64,000 nt of DNA, taken from the NCBI RefSeq assembly GCF_014196615.1, contig NZ_JACIDY010000001.1, positions 248,001-312,000 of the forward strand. Reading direction: 5' to 3'. Of this stretch, positions 32,953 through 42,469 are shown piece after piece; positions within the stretch are counted from its first letter, which is position 1; each line of letters starts with the position of its first letter. Made by a program: the position numbers and the translations under genes. The notes beneath the pieces were generated by a model that saw only the letters and a list, made by a program, of their open reading frames with translations, had not been told where the DNA came from and did not search any database. Source of the stretch: Novosphingobium fluoreni (GTDB taxonomy: Bacteria; Pseudomonadota; Alphaproteobacteria; Sphingomonadales; Sphingomonadaceae).

Positions 32953-34245
32953 ATGGCCCCCGTCATCACCCCCGTCCAGACATCGCCGGCGATGCCCCCA
33001 TCCACCACCGTGGTCGTGATCGGCGGCGGCATCGTCGGGCTAACGGCGGCGCTGAACCTGGCTGAGCGCGGCATTCCCGTAACCGTGCTGGAAAAGGGCC
33101 GGATCGCGGGCGAGCAATCCTCGCGCAACCTGGGTTGGATCCGCAAGACCTCACGCGGGCGGGACGATCTGCCGCTGGCGCAGGAGTCCGATCGCCTTTG
33201 GGCCGAGATGCGCCAGCGCGTGGGCGCGGACGTGGGCTATTCGCAAGCGGGCATCATGTACGTCGCCCGCAACGAAGCGCAGATGGCGGCGCACGAGGCG
33301 TGGCTGGCGTCCGTGAAGGGCCTGGATGTCGACAGCCGCCTGCTGACCCCGGCCGATATCGCCAAGTTGGCCCCGGGCGGCATCGGCAAATGGGTTGGCG
33401 GCCTCTACACCCCCAGCGACGGCCGCGCGGAACCGACGCTGGCCGCCAGCGCGATCGCCACCGCCGCGATGGCCAAGGGCGCGGTGATCGTCGAGAATTG
33501 CGCCGTCCGCGAATTGTCGCTGACGGGCGGCGCGGTCAGCGGCGTGGTGACCGAACGGGGCGAGATTCGCTGCAGCCAGGTGCTGCTGGCGGGCGGCGTC
33601 TGGTCTCGCCGGTTCCTGGGCAATTACGGCATTCCGCTGCTGACCCTGCCGCTCGTCGCCTCGGTCCTGCGCACCGCGCCGATGGACGGCCCGACCGACA
33701 TCGCACTGGGCGGGCCGGACTTTTCTTTCCGCAAGCGCCTGGACGGTGGCTACACGATAACCCAACGCGGTGCGCTGTTCGCCCCGCTGATGCTGGACCA
33801 CCTGCTGATCGGCCTCAAATACCTGCCGGTGCTGCGCAAGGAGTGGGCGAACCTGCGCGTTTCGATCGGCAAGGACTTTTTCGACGATCTCGCGCTCCGT
33901 CGCCGCTCTCGCGGGAACAAGGTTTCGCCGTTCGAGAAGCTGCGGACCATCGATCCGCCCGTCAACCAGGGCCTGAACGATGAAGCCATGCGCAACCTCG
34001 TCGCCGCATGGCCCGGCTTCAAGAATGCGCAAGTGGCGCAAAGCTGGGCCGGCATGATCGATGTCACACCCGATTCGCATCCGGTGATCGCGCCGATTGC
34101 CAAGATTCCGGGTTTGACGCTGGCTTCGGGCTTTTCGGGCCACGGCTTCGGCACATCGCCCGCGGCCGGGCAGCTGGCGGCCGATCTCATCACCGGCGCG
34201 CGGCCGATCGTCGACCCCGCGCCTTACCGCTTCGACAGGTTCTAG
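32953..34245 (+). CDS. FAD-dependent amino acid/amine oxidoreductase (DAO family)
   Basis: A 430-residue DAO-fold flavoenzyme. The ADP-binding motif VVVIGGGIVGLTAALNLAER lies near residue 20, followed by VLEKG, and QSSRNLGWIRK resembles flavin-contacting segments in glycine/sarcosine oxidase-like proteins. ASGFSGHGFGTSPAAGQLAADLI closes the FAD domain. The start ATG at 32953 is 14 bases after the Rid gene, while longer frames run through that gene. It probably oxidises a secondary amine or amino acid to an imine that the neighbouring ornithine cyclodeaminase-like protein processes further. The substrate is unknown. The gene is followed by a long-loop hairpin terminator. Confidence 0.85.
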   Translation: MAPVITPVQTSPAMPPSTTVVVIGGGIVGLTAALNLAERGIPVTVLEKGRIAGEQSSRNLGWIRKTSRGRDDLPLAQESDRLWAEMRQRVGADVGYSQAGIMYVARNEAQMAAHEAWLASVKGLDVDSRLLTPADIAKLAPGGIGKWVGGLYTPSDGRAEPTLAASAIATAAMAKGAVIVENCAVRELSLTGGAVSGVVTERGEIRCSQVLLAGGVWSRRFLGNYGIPLLTLPLVASVLRTAPMDGPTDIALGGPDFSFRKRLDGGYTITQRGALFAPLMLDHLLIGLKYLPVLRKEWANLRVSIGKDFFDDLALRRRSRGNKVSPFEKLRTIDPPVNQGLNDEAMRNLVAAWPGFKNAQVAQSWAGMIDVTPDSHPVIAPIAKIPGLTLASGFSGHGFGTSPAAGQLAADLITGARPIVDPAPYRFDRF

Positions 34246-34268
34246 ACCGCTTTACTGTCCCCGCCTTG

Positions 34269-34348
34269 CCGTTCGTGTCGGACGCCCTGGAAACACCGCA
34301 GCCTTTCGCCAAAGTGTTTCGAGCCTATCCGACACGGACGGCTTTTTT
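34269..34348 (+). terminator. Long-loop terminator, likely derived from a sphingomonad inverted repeat
   Basis: Fourteen bases at 34269-34282 pair with 34328-34341 (one G-U pair) across a 45-base loop, and CTTTTTT follows. Both the outer sequence (CCGTTCGTGTCG) and the 73-base span resemble the longer inverted repeat at 54123-54195, so this terminator may be a diverged copy of that repeat. Confidence 0.6.
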
Positions 34349-34354
34349 GCGGCG

Positions 34355-36109
34355 TCAGCGTTGGCGGGGCGGGCCCTTGCGGTGCGGCTTGCTAGCCCCG
34401 GTCTTGTTGCCAGCCCCACCCTGGCGCGGCCCGTCGCGATAAGCGCGGGCATTGGTCTTGGCGCTGCGGCGCGGCGTATCGCCAGGACCGCCTTCCGCCA
34501 TCTCGATGCGCACGCCGCTTTCGTCCTCGCCATCGGCGGAGGCGGTGCGCTGCACGGCGGCGGAAAACTTGCCCGCGATCGTGCGCGGAATCTGGAACCA
34601 TGTCTCGGTCGCGGCGATGCGGATCGCGCCGATTTCCTGCTTGGTGACGTGGCCGCGGCGGCAGATGAGCGGCAGGATCCAGCGCGGATCGGCGTTCTGG
34701 CGACGGCCAATGTCCATGCGGAACCACACCGTATCCTCGAAGCCGGGGCGATGACGCTCCGCCTGATCGGCCTTGCGCGCTTCGGGCGTGCCTTCGATCA
34801 GCTCTTCGGGGCTGGGCATGGAGGCGCGATAAGCGCGGACCAGCGCGGCGGCGATATCCTCGGGGCTGCGCTCTGCCAACAGGCGGGCGGCCAGCTCACG
34901 ATCCTCGTCGTCGTACTCGGCCGGGGCGAGCAGCGCCTCCAGGGTGCGTTCGCGATCCTTGGCGCGGATATCCTCCGGCGTGGGCGCGCTGATCCACTCC
35001 GCCTCGACCCGTGCGGTGCGCAGCAGGCCCTCTACCCGGCGACGGCGCGGATAGGGCACGATCAGCACGGCGGTGCCCTTCTTGCCCGCGCGCCCGGTTC
35101 GGCCCGAGCGGTGCTGCAACGTCTCGGCATCGCGTGGCACCTCGACGTGGATGACCAGGCTCAGCGTCGGCAAGTCGATACCGCGCGCGGCAACGTCGGT
35201 GGCGACGCAGACCCGGGCGCGGCGATCGCGCAGAGCCTGCAGCGCGGCGTTACGCTCGTTCTGGCTGTGCTCGCCCGAAAGCGCCACCGCCTCGAACCCG
35301 CGCTCTACCAGGCTCGCGTGCAAGTGGCGCACGTTGTCCCGCGTGGCGCAGAACAGCATCGCCGTGTCCGCCTCGTGCAGGCGCAGCAGGTTGATCGCGG
35401 CATGTTCGATGTCGGACGGAGAGACGGTGACCGCCTGGTAGGCGATGTCGCCATGGCCGCGCGCTTCGGTGACGGTGGAGATGCGCAAGGCATCTCTCTG
35501 GTACCGCTTGGCCAGCGCGGCGATCGGCTTTGGCATCGTCGCCGAGAACAGCATGGTGCGGCGCTCGTCCGGCGTGCCGTCCAGGATCTGCTCCAGATCC
35601 TCGCGGAAGCCCATGTCGAGCATTTCGTCCGCCTCGTCGAGCACGGCCACGCGCAAGGCCGACAAGTCCAGCGCGCCACGCTCCAGGTGATCGCGCAGGC
35701 GGCCCGGCGTGCCCACGACGATATGCGCGCCGTGCGAAAGCGAGCGGCGCTCCTTCGAAGGGTCCATGCCGCCGACGCAGAACGCGATGCGCGCACCGGC
35801 CGAGGCGTAAAGCCAGGTGAGTTCGCGGCTGACCTGCAGGGCCAGTTCGCGCGTGGGGGCGATGATCAGCGCCAGCGGCTTGCCGGCGGGTGGCAGCTTG
35901 TCCGGTCCCGATTCGTCGGCTGCGAACAGCTGGGCGGCCATGCCCAGCCCGAAGGCCACGGTCTTGCCAGAGCCGGTCTGGGCCGAGACGATCAGGTCAC
36001 GGCCTTCGGCTTCCGGCTCCAGCACGGCGGCCTGGACGGGGGTCAATGCGGTATAACCGCGCGCGGCAAGCGCTTCTGACAGAAGCGGCGGAACAGATGA
36101 TGGTGTCAT
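34355..36109 (-). CDS. DEAD-box RNA helicase with DbpA-type RNA-binding C-terminus
   Basis: A 584-residue helicase with all core motifs: Q-motif region YTALTPVQAAVL, Walker A AQTGSGKT, PTRELALQ, TPGRLRDHL, the D-E-A-D box in VLDEADEMLDMGF, SATM, DVAARGIDLPTLS and HRSGRTGRAGKKG. A DbpA/CsdA-type RNA-binding domain follows near residues 430-530 (VWFRMDIGRRQNADPRWILPLICRRG), and a basic low-complexity tail ends in HRKGPPRQR. This resembles DeaD/CsdA helicases acting in ribosome assembly and cold adaptation. ATG 36109 is preferred over 36124 because GGGGA precedes it by eight bases. It stands alone on the minus strand. Confidence 0.93.
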   Translation of the reverse strand: MTPSSVPPLLSEALAARGYTALTPVQAAVLEPEAEGRDLIVSAQTGSGKTVAFGLGMAAQLFAADESGPDKLPPAGKPLALIIAPTRELALQVSRELTWLYASAGARIAFCVGGMDPSKERRSLSHGAHIVVGTPGRLRDHLERGALDLSALRVAVLDEADEMLDMGFREDLEQILDGTPDERRTMLFSATMPKPIAALAKRYQRDALRISTVTEARGHGDIAYQAVTVSPSDIEHAAINLLRLHEADTAMLFCATRDNVRHLHASLVERGFEAVALSGEHSQNERNAALQALRDRRARVCVATDVAARGIDLPTLSLVIHVEVPRDAETLQHRSGRTGRAGKKGTAVLIVPYPRRRRVEGLLRTARVEAEWISAPTPEDIRAKDRERTLEALLAPAEYDDEDRELAARLLAERSPEDIAAALVRAYRASMPSPEELIEGTPEARKADQAERHRPGFEDTVWFRMDIGRRQNADPRWILPLICRRGHVTKQEIGAIRIAATETWFQIPRTIAGKFSAAVQRTASADGEDESGVRIEMAEGGPGDTPRRSAKTNARAYRDGPRQGGAGNKTGASKPHRKGPPRQR

Positions 36110-36267
36110 GAGAACAGTCCCCATGAACCCGGAAGCCGCTCTAGGCAAGCGCCGCAGCGCCGGTGCTTGGGCCTTTAACAAGGTTTCGCGGGTGAAATGC
36201 TTTACATTTCCACCCTGCGTCGTTCCCGCCTGCGCCGGAGCGGCGTAATGTCTGGAGCGGGAACGCC

Positions 36268-37221
36268 CTAGCTTTGCCGGATCAGCGCCCGCGCCAGCTT
36301 GCGGTCCTCCAGCGAATAATACAGCCAGATCGCGCCATCGGCGACCACCACCGACGCGGCGAAAGCGATGTCTGTGGCCGTCCGATCATCGCATGGCGGC
36401 GGGGTGATCAGCGGCTCGATTCCCCGCGCGACAATGCGGGTGCAGCCCGCATCGAAAGCGACCCAGCCGATCCGCCAGCGGGCATCGCGGGTAGCGCCGT
36501 TGTAGAACATCACCGGGCGCGCCGGGTCCAGCGTCAGCAGCGGTCCGGTGGACAAATGCCAGTCGTCCCAACTGTTTGCGCGCGGCATGAAGGGGGTGCA
36601 TTGCTCTTCCCACGGACCAGCAACGCCCTCTCCCACAGCGACCCCGATGCGTGACGCCTCGTCCGCCGCATACTCGTAGAACAGCCGCCAGCGACCGTCC
36701 AGCATGCGCTCCACCGTGGCTTCCTTGGTATTGCCTTCCGACTTGGACGAGGCGAGCGCGACGCCGCTTTTCTCCAACCGATCGAGCGAAGGGCCTTGCG
36801 CGTAGGACAGTTCGCCGTGCGCATGATCGGCCAGAACGCCCGAGTAATAGACCACGTATCCATCCGGCAGGCGCACCACCGTCGGGTCTTCCACCCCGCC
36901 CGCATCGTGGGCATCCGGTCCCGGCACGATGGATGGGGCGTCCATCATGACAAAGTGCCGGCCGTCATCGCTCCAGCCGGACCAGATCACCCCGGTGTCG
37001 GTGAACGGCTCACCCGCACGCACCACCGCGCGCACCATCACGCCCCAGCGCCCGTCAGGCTCGCGCCAGACATAAGGGCTCATCAGATCACGCTGCATCA
37101 GTTCGGGCGGGCCCGACAGGGTTACGGCCTCGATCCCCTTGACGTTGAAATCCAGCGCGATCGGCTGGGGATCGACGCTATCCGAGCGATGCGGATCGGC
37201 GATCGAGGCGAGGGTGGTCAT
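36268..37221 (-). CDS. GH130-like glycosidase/phosphorylase family protein
   Basis: A 317-residue five-bladed beta-propeller-type protein. SPYVWREPDGRWGVMVRAVVR, WSGWSDDGRHFVM, GGVEDPTVVRLPDGYVVYYSG, KEATVERMLDGRWRLFYEY and VMFYNGATRDARWRIGWVAF are arranged as in glycoside hydrolase family 130 (beta-mannoside phosphorylases and relatives), including the conserved V-E-D-P turn. The proton-relay and phosphate residues cannot be confirmed by eye. No other sugar genes lie nearby. AAGGA lies ten bases before the ATG at 37221. There is no signal peptide, so cytoplasmic action is expected. A GH43- or GH32-type enzyme is the alternative. Confidence 0.7.
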   Translation of the reverse strand: MTTLASIADPHRSDSVDPQPIALDFNVKGIEAVTLSGPPELMQRDLMSPYVWREPDGRWGVMVRAVVRAGEPFTDTGVIWSGWSDDGRHFVMMDAPSIVPGPDAHDAGGVEDPTVVRLPDGYVVYYSGVLADHAHGELSYAQGPSLDRLEKSGVALASSKSEGNTKEATVERMLDGRWRLFYEYAADEASRIGVAVGEGVAGPWEEQCTPFMPRANSWDDWHLSTGPLLTLDPARPVMFYNGATRDARWRIGWVAFDAGCTRIVARGIEPLITPPPCDDRTATDIAFAASVVVADGAIWLYYSLEDRKLARALIRQS

Positions 37222-37247
37222 CCGCTGCTATTCCTTGTTGCAGCGGT

Positions 37248-39698
37248 TTAACGTGCGTCAGGGCTCTTGGCTTCCGCCGGACAGTCCAATTCCGCATTAG
37301 GCGCGCTAAACCTGGCATAGTCGCCCGGGGCCAGTTCCAGCCGCTGCGCCACCGTGCCGATATCGATGCCGTCCTCCCGCAAGCGGCCCAGCAGCTTGCG
37401 CAGGATATTGCTGCGCGCGCCGTAGGCATCGCGGGGCGATGGCACGTGGGCGAAGCAGTTGAACAGGATGCGCCCGTCCGTGATCGCATCGATGAAGGCA
37501 CGCGGCGCGGGATCGTCCAGCACGGCGGCCTCTTCCTCGAACAGACGGTTCATGATCGCGATCACGCGGTCCGCATCCACCTCGATCGGCACCGAGAACT
37601 GGATCTGCAGCCGGCCCAGCGGGCTCGCCAGTGTCTTGTTCAGAACCGACTTGGTGATGAGTTCGGAGTTGGGCACGATCAACGTGGAATGGTCTGCCAG
37701 GGTGATCTCGGTGGAGCGCACCGAAATGCGCTTCACGTCGCCCTCGTCGGTGCCCACGCGAATCAGGTCGCCGATCTTGATCGGGCGTTCGGCCAGCAGG
37801 ATCAGGCCCGAAACGAAGTTCTGCGTGATCGCCTGCAGGCCAAAGCCAATGCCCACCGATAGCGCCGAAAGCAGCAGCGCGATCCGCTCCACGCCGATCC
37901 CCAGCGACGCCAGCGCCCAGATGATGGCCAGCGCGACGCCGACGTAGCGGGCGACCAGGCTGACCGAATTGCGGCCCGAGCCGTCAAGGTCGGTGGCGGG
38001 CAGGTAGCGCCCGTCCAGCCAGCCCATGAAGGCGCGCACGATGGCAAGACCCAGCGCCAGCACCACCATCGAGCGGATGATCGCCCCCGGCGAAATCGCG
38101 ATGCCGCCCAGCTCCACCCCTTGCGACAGGGCGCCCAGGCGGCCGAACAAGCTGGTCAGCCCCTCGCCACCGCCGAATGGCGTCATCAGCAGGCCCAGCG
38201 TCAGCAGCGCCAGCGTCAGCCGCAGCGCGCCTGACAGCAGCACGCCGAACTGGTCGACCAGGCTGGGCCGCAAGCCCACGCTGCGCACCAGGGTCAGGCC
38301 CAGGCGGCTGTTGCGGCTGAACACGGTGGTGGCGACATCGTCCGCCCCGCTCATCAGCAGATAAGTCGCGGCGCTGAGCAGGACGACCCAGATGATCAGG
38401 CGCACCACGAACAAGCTGAGGCTGATGTAGCCCACCGCCAGGCCCAGCAGCGCCACCAGCACCAGCGCCCAGGCCACCAGCATGAAAGCACCCAGCCCGG
38501 TGCCGCCCGCGGTGGCCTCGCCCCGCTCCGCCCGCTGCGCGCGCAGGCGGCCCAGCAGCAGCAGGAACACACCGATCCAGATGACGTGCAGCAGCGCTTC
38601 GACCACTTCGGCCGCCAGTTGCGCCGCCGCGCTGGCGCCGATCGCGCGGTTGAAGCTGTCGAGCAGGATGCTGGCGAAGGCGATGATCGCCAGCGGCCAG
38701 ATCAGCCCGCGCAGGCGCTGCGCCGTCTCGTCCGCGATCGGCGCGACCCGCCAGGTGGGCTGCTGGCGCATCAGCAACGCGCCGAACACCGAGACGGTAA
38801 AGGCCGAAAGCCCGCTGGCCACGACGAAGCCGTCGATCAGCTCCTCCCACCGGGCGGGCAGCAGGTTGGACCAGCGCACCCCTTGCGCCAGCGCCAGCGC
38901 GCCCAGCAGCGGCATGATCGTGCCGACCAGCAACCGCCACAGCGCGAAGCCGGAGCGGCGGATGCGATGGCCGGGTGCAGTGCCGATCAGATAGCGCTGG
39001 CCGATCTGGCGCAGCTTCAGCCGGGCGGGAAATGCCAGCACCAGGCCCAGCGTCAGCCCCAACAGGGCCTGCCAGGGCACGCCGCGCCGCCAGGTCAGCG
39101 CGATCTGCTCACCCCCATCGCGCAGAAACGTGTCCACCCGGCGCAGATCGCGCGGGAGCGCACCCAGCACCGCGCTCCAGAAATCGGGCGTCAGCGGGGA
39201 ATGCAGGCGGGTGGACAGCTCTTCGTTCAGTTCCTCGGCGCGGTTGCGCTGGATCTCGTCGATCAGCTGCTGCGCCTCCACGTCGATCAGGCGGCCGCGC
39301 TTGATCGCTGAATCGATGGCGGCGCGGCTTTGCTCCAGCCGCTTGCGCTCACGCTGGATATCGGGCGCTTCGGTCGTGCCTTTCGCCACCGGACCCAGGC
39401 CGCTGATGCGCGCGTCCATCTGGTCAAGCTGGGGCTGCAGGCTGGTCGCCGCCGCCCGTGCCGCCTGCTGCGCCGCCGTCACCTTGGCGCGCAAGGTATC
39501 GCGTTCGGACCGCGAGGCGCCGTTATCCAGCGCGCGATCGGCGCTGCGCAAGTCCGCCTCGGCCTGAGAAATCTGCGCCGAAACCTCCGCCGGAGGGCCG
39601 GCCTGGGCGATGGCGGACGCGGGCAGCCCCAGCATCAGCGCCACGATCAGCGCCATTGTGGCAATCAACGCAAGGACTGGTCGGAACAGGCGATCCAT
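37248..39698 (-). CDS. Mechanosensitive ion channel protein (DUF3772 plus MscS domains)
   Basis: An 816-residue inner-membrane protein. A signal-like N-terminus ends near AIAQAGPP, followed by a periplasmic helical region (about 40-190) of DUF3772 type, about ten membrane helices, and a C-terminal MscS module with GIGFGLQAITQNFVSGLILLAERPIKIGD and VRSTEITLADHSTLIVPNSELITK. This is the layout of the large MscK/YbdG-like channels that release solutes on osmotic downshock. The start ATG at 39698 fits a normal signal; the longer frame to 39872 has no support. It lies 26 bp after the GH130-like gene region on the same strand and is divergent from yggT-folD. Confidence 0.92.
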   Translation of the reverse strand: MDRLFRPVLALIATMALIVALMLGLPASAIAQAGPPAEVSAQISQAEADLRSADRALDNGASRSERDTLRAKVTAAQQAARAAATSLQPQLDQMDARISGLGPVAKGTTEAPDIQRERKRLEQSRAAIDSAIKRGRLIDVEAQQLIDEIQRNRAEELNEELSTRLHSPLTPDFWSAVLGALPRDLRRVDTFLRDGGEQIALTWRRGVPWQALLGLTLGLVLAFPARLKLRQIGQRYLIGTAPGHRIRRSGFALWRLLVGTIMPLLGALALAQGVRWSNLLPARWEELIDGFVVASGLSAFTVSVFGALLMRQQPTWRVAPIADETAQRLRGLIWPLAIIAFASILLDSFNRAIGASAAAQLAAEVVEALLHVIWIGVFLLLLGRLRAQRAERGEATAGGTGLGAFMLVAWALVLVALLGLAVGYISLSLFVVRLIIWVVLLSAATYLLMSGADDVATTVFSRNSRLGLTLVRSVGLRPSLVDQFGVLLSGALRLTLALLTLGLLMTPFGGGEGLTSLFGRLGALSQGVELGGIAISPGAIIRSMVVLALGLAIVRAFMGWLDGRYLPATDLDGSGRNSVSLVARYVGVALAIIWALASLGIGVERIALLLSALSVGIGFGLQAITQNFVSGLILLAERPIKIGDLIRVGTDEGDVKRISVRSTEITLADHSTLIVPNSELITKSVLNKTLASPLGRLQIQFSVPIEVDADRVIAIMNRLFEEEAAVLDDPAPRAFIDAITDGRILFNCFAHVPSPRDAYGARSNILRKLLGRLREDGIDIGTVAQRLELAPGDYARFSAPNAELDCPAEAKSPDAR

Positions 39699-39858
39699 GG
39701 CCTCGACATGTAAAGCGCCCGCCCCAAGGTGCAACCATCGCTGGTGGAAACGAGCGCACGGCCGGTCCCGCGTAGGCACCGCTTGCCGGGACGCGGTGCG
39801 CTCGGCTATCAGCAGGCTTTGGCAGCGGGGCCATCCCGCCCTGAGTGAAAGGCGTCCC

Positions 39859-40164
39859 TTGATCTTCCTCACCCTGTTCGAGATTGTCGGCTACATCATC
39901 TCGGTCATCGTGATGCTGGTGATCGTGCAGTTCGTGCTGAGCCTGCTCATCTCGTTCAACGTGGTCAACATCCACAACGATTTCGTCGCGGCCGTGTATA
40001 AGGCCGTGAACGCCCTGCTCGAACCGCTGCTGCGCCCGATCCGGCGCTTCATGCCGGCCACCGGCTCGATCGACTTCGCGCCGCTGGTGCTGATCGTGGG
40101 GCTGGAGATCGTACGCATCATCCTGAAAAACCTCGCGATCGCCTCCGCCTCGGGCGCGATGTGA
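39859..40164 (+). CDS. YggT-family membrane protein
   Basis: A 101-residue protein with two hydrophobic blocks and the YggT signature: [22 protein letters not shown], then [36 protein letters not shown]. No ATG gives this length; the TTG at 39859 with AAAGG six bases upstream does and is taken as start. YggT proteins sit in the inner membrane and have been linked to cell division and osmotic tolerance in other bacteria, with no defined biochemical role. The stop overlaps the GTG start of folD, so the two are translationally coupled. Confidence 0.85.
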   Translation: MIFLTLFEIVGYIISVIVMLVIVQFVLSLLISFNVVNIHNDFVAAVYKAVNALLEPLLRPIRRFMPATGSIDFAPLVLIVGLEIVRIILKNLAIASASGAM

Positions 40165-41072
40165 GCGTGGCCGTGGCTGACGCGGACAAGCGGATCGACG
40201 GCAAGGCCTTCGCCGAAAGCCTGCGCGCGCAAGTGGGCGATGCCGCTGCCGCGTTCGAAAAGCTGGCGGGCCGCAAGGCAGGCCTCGCCGTGGTGCTGGT
40301 GGGGGAGGACCCGGCCAGCCAGGTTTACGTCCGTTCCAAGGGCAAGCAGACCCTGGCCAGCGGCATGGAAAGCTTCGAACACAAGCTGCCCGCCGACACG
40401 TCCGAGGCCGAATTGCTGGCGATGGTCGCCCGGCTGAATGCCGATCCGGCGGTGGATGGCATCCTCGTGCAATTGCCGCTGCCTGATCATATCGACGAGC
40501 AAAAGGTAATCGCGGCGATCAGTCCCGACAAGGATGTGGACGGGTTCCACGTCACCAATGCCGGGCGGCTCGCGGTCGGCCAGCCGGGCTTCGTGCCCTG
40601 CACGCCGCTGGGCTGCCTGATGCTGCTGAAGGACCGCCTGGGCTCGCTCTCCGGGCTGGACGCGGTGGTCATCGGCCGCTCCAACATCGTCGGCAAGCCG
40701 ATGGCGCAATTGCTGCTGGCGGAAAGCTGCACCGTCACCGTGGCGCATAGCCGCACCAAGGATTTGGCGGACGTGGTGCGCCGTGCGGACATCGTCGTCG
40801 CAGCGGTCGGGCGGCCGGAAATGGTGAAGGGCGGCTGGATCAAGCCGGGCGCCACCGTGATCGACGTCGGCATCAACCGCGTGCCGGGGGCCGAGGAAGG
40901 CAAGACCCGGCTGGTCGGCGATGTCGATTATGCCGATGCCCTGCCGGTCGCGGGCGCGATCACGCCGGTGCCGGGCGGCGTCGGGCCGATGACCATCGCT
41001 GTGCTGCTGCGCAACACGCTGGTGGCGGCGCATCGCAATGCCGGGATCGCGCTGGACCAGACCGCGCTGTGA
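40161..41072 (+). CDS. folD: FolD, methylenetetrahydrofolate dehydrogenase/cyclohydrolase
   Basis: A 303-residue bifunctional enzyme converting 5,10-methylene- to 10-formyl-tetrahydrofolate in the cytoplasm. Diagnostic sequences are [20 protein letters not shown] with the catalytic Y-x-x-x-[49 protein letters not shown] for NADP and [18 protein letters not shown]. The start is GTG at 40161, overlapping the yggT stop as GTGA. Its own stop overlaps the next gene GTG in the same way, so yggT, folD, the secreted protein and the MarC-family gene are a four-gene coupled operon. Confidence 0.97.
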   Translation: MSVAVADADKRIDGKAFAESLRAQVGDAAAAFEKLAGRKAGLAVVLVGEDPASQVYVRSKGKQTLASGMESFEHKLPADTSEAELLAMVARLNADPAVDGILVQLPLPDHIDEQKVIAAISPDKDVDGFHVTNAGRLAVGQPGFVPCTPLGCLMLLKDRLGSLSGLDAVVIGRSNIVGKPMAQLLLAESCTVTVAHSRTKDLADVVRRADIVVAAVGRPEMVKGGWIKPGATVIDVGINRVPGAEEGKTRLVGDVDYADALPVAGAITPVPGGVGPMTIAVLLRNTLVAAHRNAGIALDQTAL

Positions 41073-41803
41073 AACACACGGTCTCGCTCGCGCTGCTCTG
41101 CGGGCTGCTGGGTGCGGGCCTTGGCCTCAACCCCGCGCTGGCGAGGCCCAAGCCCCAGCAGCCGCACTTCGCCAGCCCCGCGCAGATCGTGGCCGCCGAA
41201 GTCGTGTTCCAGCAGCTGGCGCAGCGAAAGGGCCAGTGGGCCGCTTTCCGCGATACCGCTGCCGAGGATGCGGTGATGTTCGTGCCGCAGCCCGTCGTGG
41301 CGCGCACTTGGCTGCGTGCGCAAAAGACCAACCCTGCACAGCCGCTCACCTGGCAACCGCATCAGGTCTGGCTCAGCTGTGACGGATCGCTCGCCGTCAG
41401 TTACGGCGCGTGGCAGCAGGGCAGCGGTAAGCAGGGCTATTTCACCACCGTGTGGCAGCGCCAGAAAAAGGGCGATTACAAGTGGGTGATGGATCAGGGC
41501 GATGATCTGTCCGCCGCGCTGCCCGCGCCCGAGATGATCGGCTCTGCCGTGGGCGTGTGCATTCGCAGCCGCAAGCCCGATCCCGCCACGCCACCCGCGC
41601 TGCCCGCAGGAACGCGCGGCGGCTGGAGCGACGATCGCACGCTCAACTGGGCGGTGACCGTCGATGCAAACTGTGCCCGCTCCCTCACCATCAGCCTGCT
41701 GCGCGGCGCCGGCCAGCCGATGACGCCAATGTTGACCAGGCAAGTCGCCGCACCTCTCGGTGCCGACGGCAAGCCCTCCGCCATGTGCGAGGCCGCAGCA
41801 TGA
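41069..41803 (+). CDS. Exported protein of unknown function (SnoaL/DUF4440-like)
   Basis: A 244-residue protein with a signal peptide (about 1-25, ending NPALA). The segment [16 protein letters not shown] helix ([20 protein letters not shown]), [31 protein letters not shown] and [22 protein letters not shown] follows the pattern of periplasmic NTF2-like (DUF4440) proteins. The C-terminal part has no recognisable domain. GTG 41069 overlaps the folD stop, and the stop overlaps the MarC-family ATG, so it is translated in a chain with both. Function is unknown. Confidence 0.75.
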   Translation: MKHTVSLALLCGLLGAGLGLNPALARPKPQQPHFASPAQIVAAEVVFQQLAQRKGQWAAFRDTAAEDAVMFVPQPVVARTWLRAQKTNPAQPLTWQPHQVWLSCDGSLAVSYGAWQQGSGKQGYFTTVWQRQKKGDYKWVMDQGDDLSAALPAPEMIGSAVGVCIRSRKPDPATPPALPAGTRGGWSDDRTLNWAVTVDANCARSLTISLLRGAGQPMTPMLTRQVAAPLGADGKPSAMCEAAA

Positions 41804-42444
41804 GCCCCGATCTTCTCGGCCTGTTCGTCTCGGCGTTCGTCACCCTTTTCGTCGTCATCGATCCGCCGGGGTGCGCCCCGATCTTTGCCGGGCTGACCAG
41901 CGGGGCCAGTCCGGTGCAGGCCCGCGCCATGGCGGTACGCGCCTGCTTCATGGCCGCATGCATCCTGTTCGTCTTCGCGCTGTTTGGCGAGAAACTGCTT
42001 TCCGCGTTGCATATCGAGCTGAATTCGTTCCGCATCGCGGGTGGCATCATGCTGTTCCTGATCGCGCTGGAAATGGTCTTCGAAAAGCGCACGCAGCGCC
42101 GCAACGAGCGGGCGGAAAAGGTGCTCGCCCATGCGGACGAAGCGCCGCAGATCAACGACGTTTCGGTTTTCCCGATGGCCATGCCGATGCTCGCCGGTCC
42201 GGGCTCGATCGCCACGGTCATGCTGCTGATGTCGCGCGCGCAAGGGACCCAGGCCACGCTGGTGATCCTGGCCGCGCTATCGGCCGTGCTGGTCCTCTCG
42301 CTCGTCGCGCTGATCGCCGCTCTGCCCCTGATGCGGCTGGTGGGGGATCAGGTGGAGGCCGTGATCTCGCGCCTGCTCGGCGTGCTGCTGGCGGCGCTGG
42401 CGGCGCAATACGTGATCGACGGATTGCGCGAAGCCATCGCCTGA
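41800..42444 (+). CDS. MarC-family integral membrane protein
   Basis: A 214-residue protein with six predicted membrane helices. The first contains FVSAFVTLFVVIDPPGCAPIFAGLTSG, and the others FRIAGGIMLFLIALEMVFEK and FPMAMPMLAGPGSIATVMLLM, the hallmark of the MarC/UPF0056 family. Its transport role is not established; the family was once linked to antibiotic resistance, but that has been withdrawn for MarC itself. ATG 41800 overlaps the preceding stop (ATGA). It is the last gene of the yggT-folD operon and convergent with the Lon-N-like gene, 25 bp away. Confidence 0.9.
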   Translation: MSPDLLGLFVSAFVTLFVVIDPPGCAPIFAGLTSGASPVQARAMAVRACFMAACILFVFALFGEKLLSALHIELNSFRIAGGIMLFLIALEMVFEKRTQRRNERAEKVLAHADEAPQINDVSVFPMAMPMLAGPGSIATVMLLMSRAQGTQATLVILAALSAVLVLSLVALIAALPLMRLVGDQVEAVISRLLGVLLAALAAQYVIDGLREAIA

Positions 42445-42469
42445 CGAGCGATGCCGGCGGCGGCCCTGC

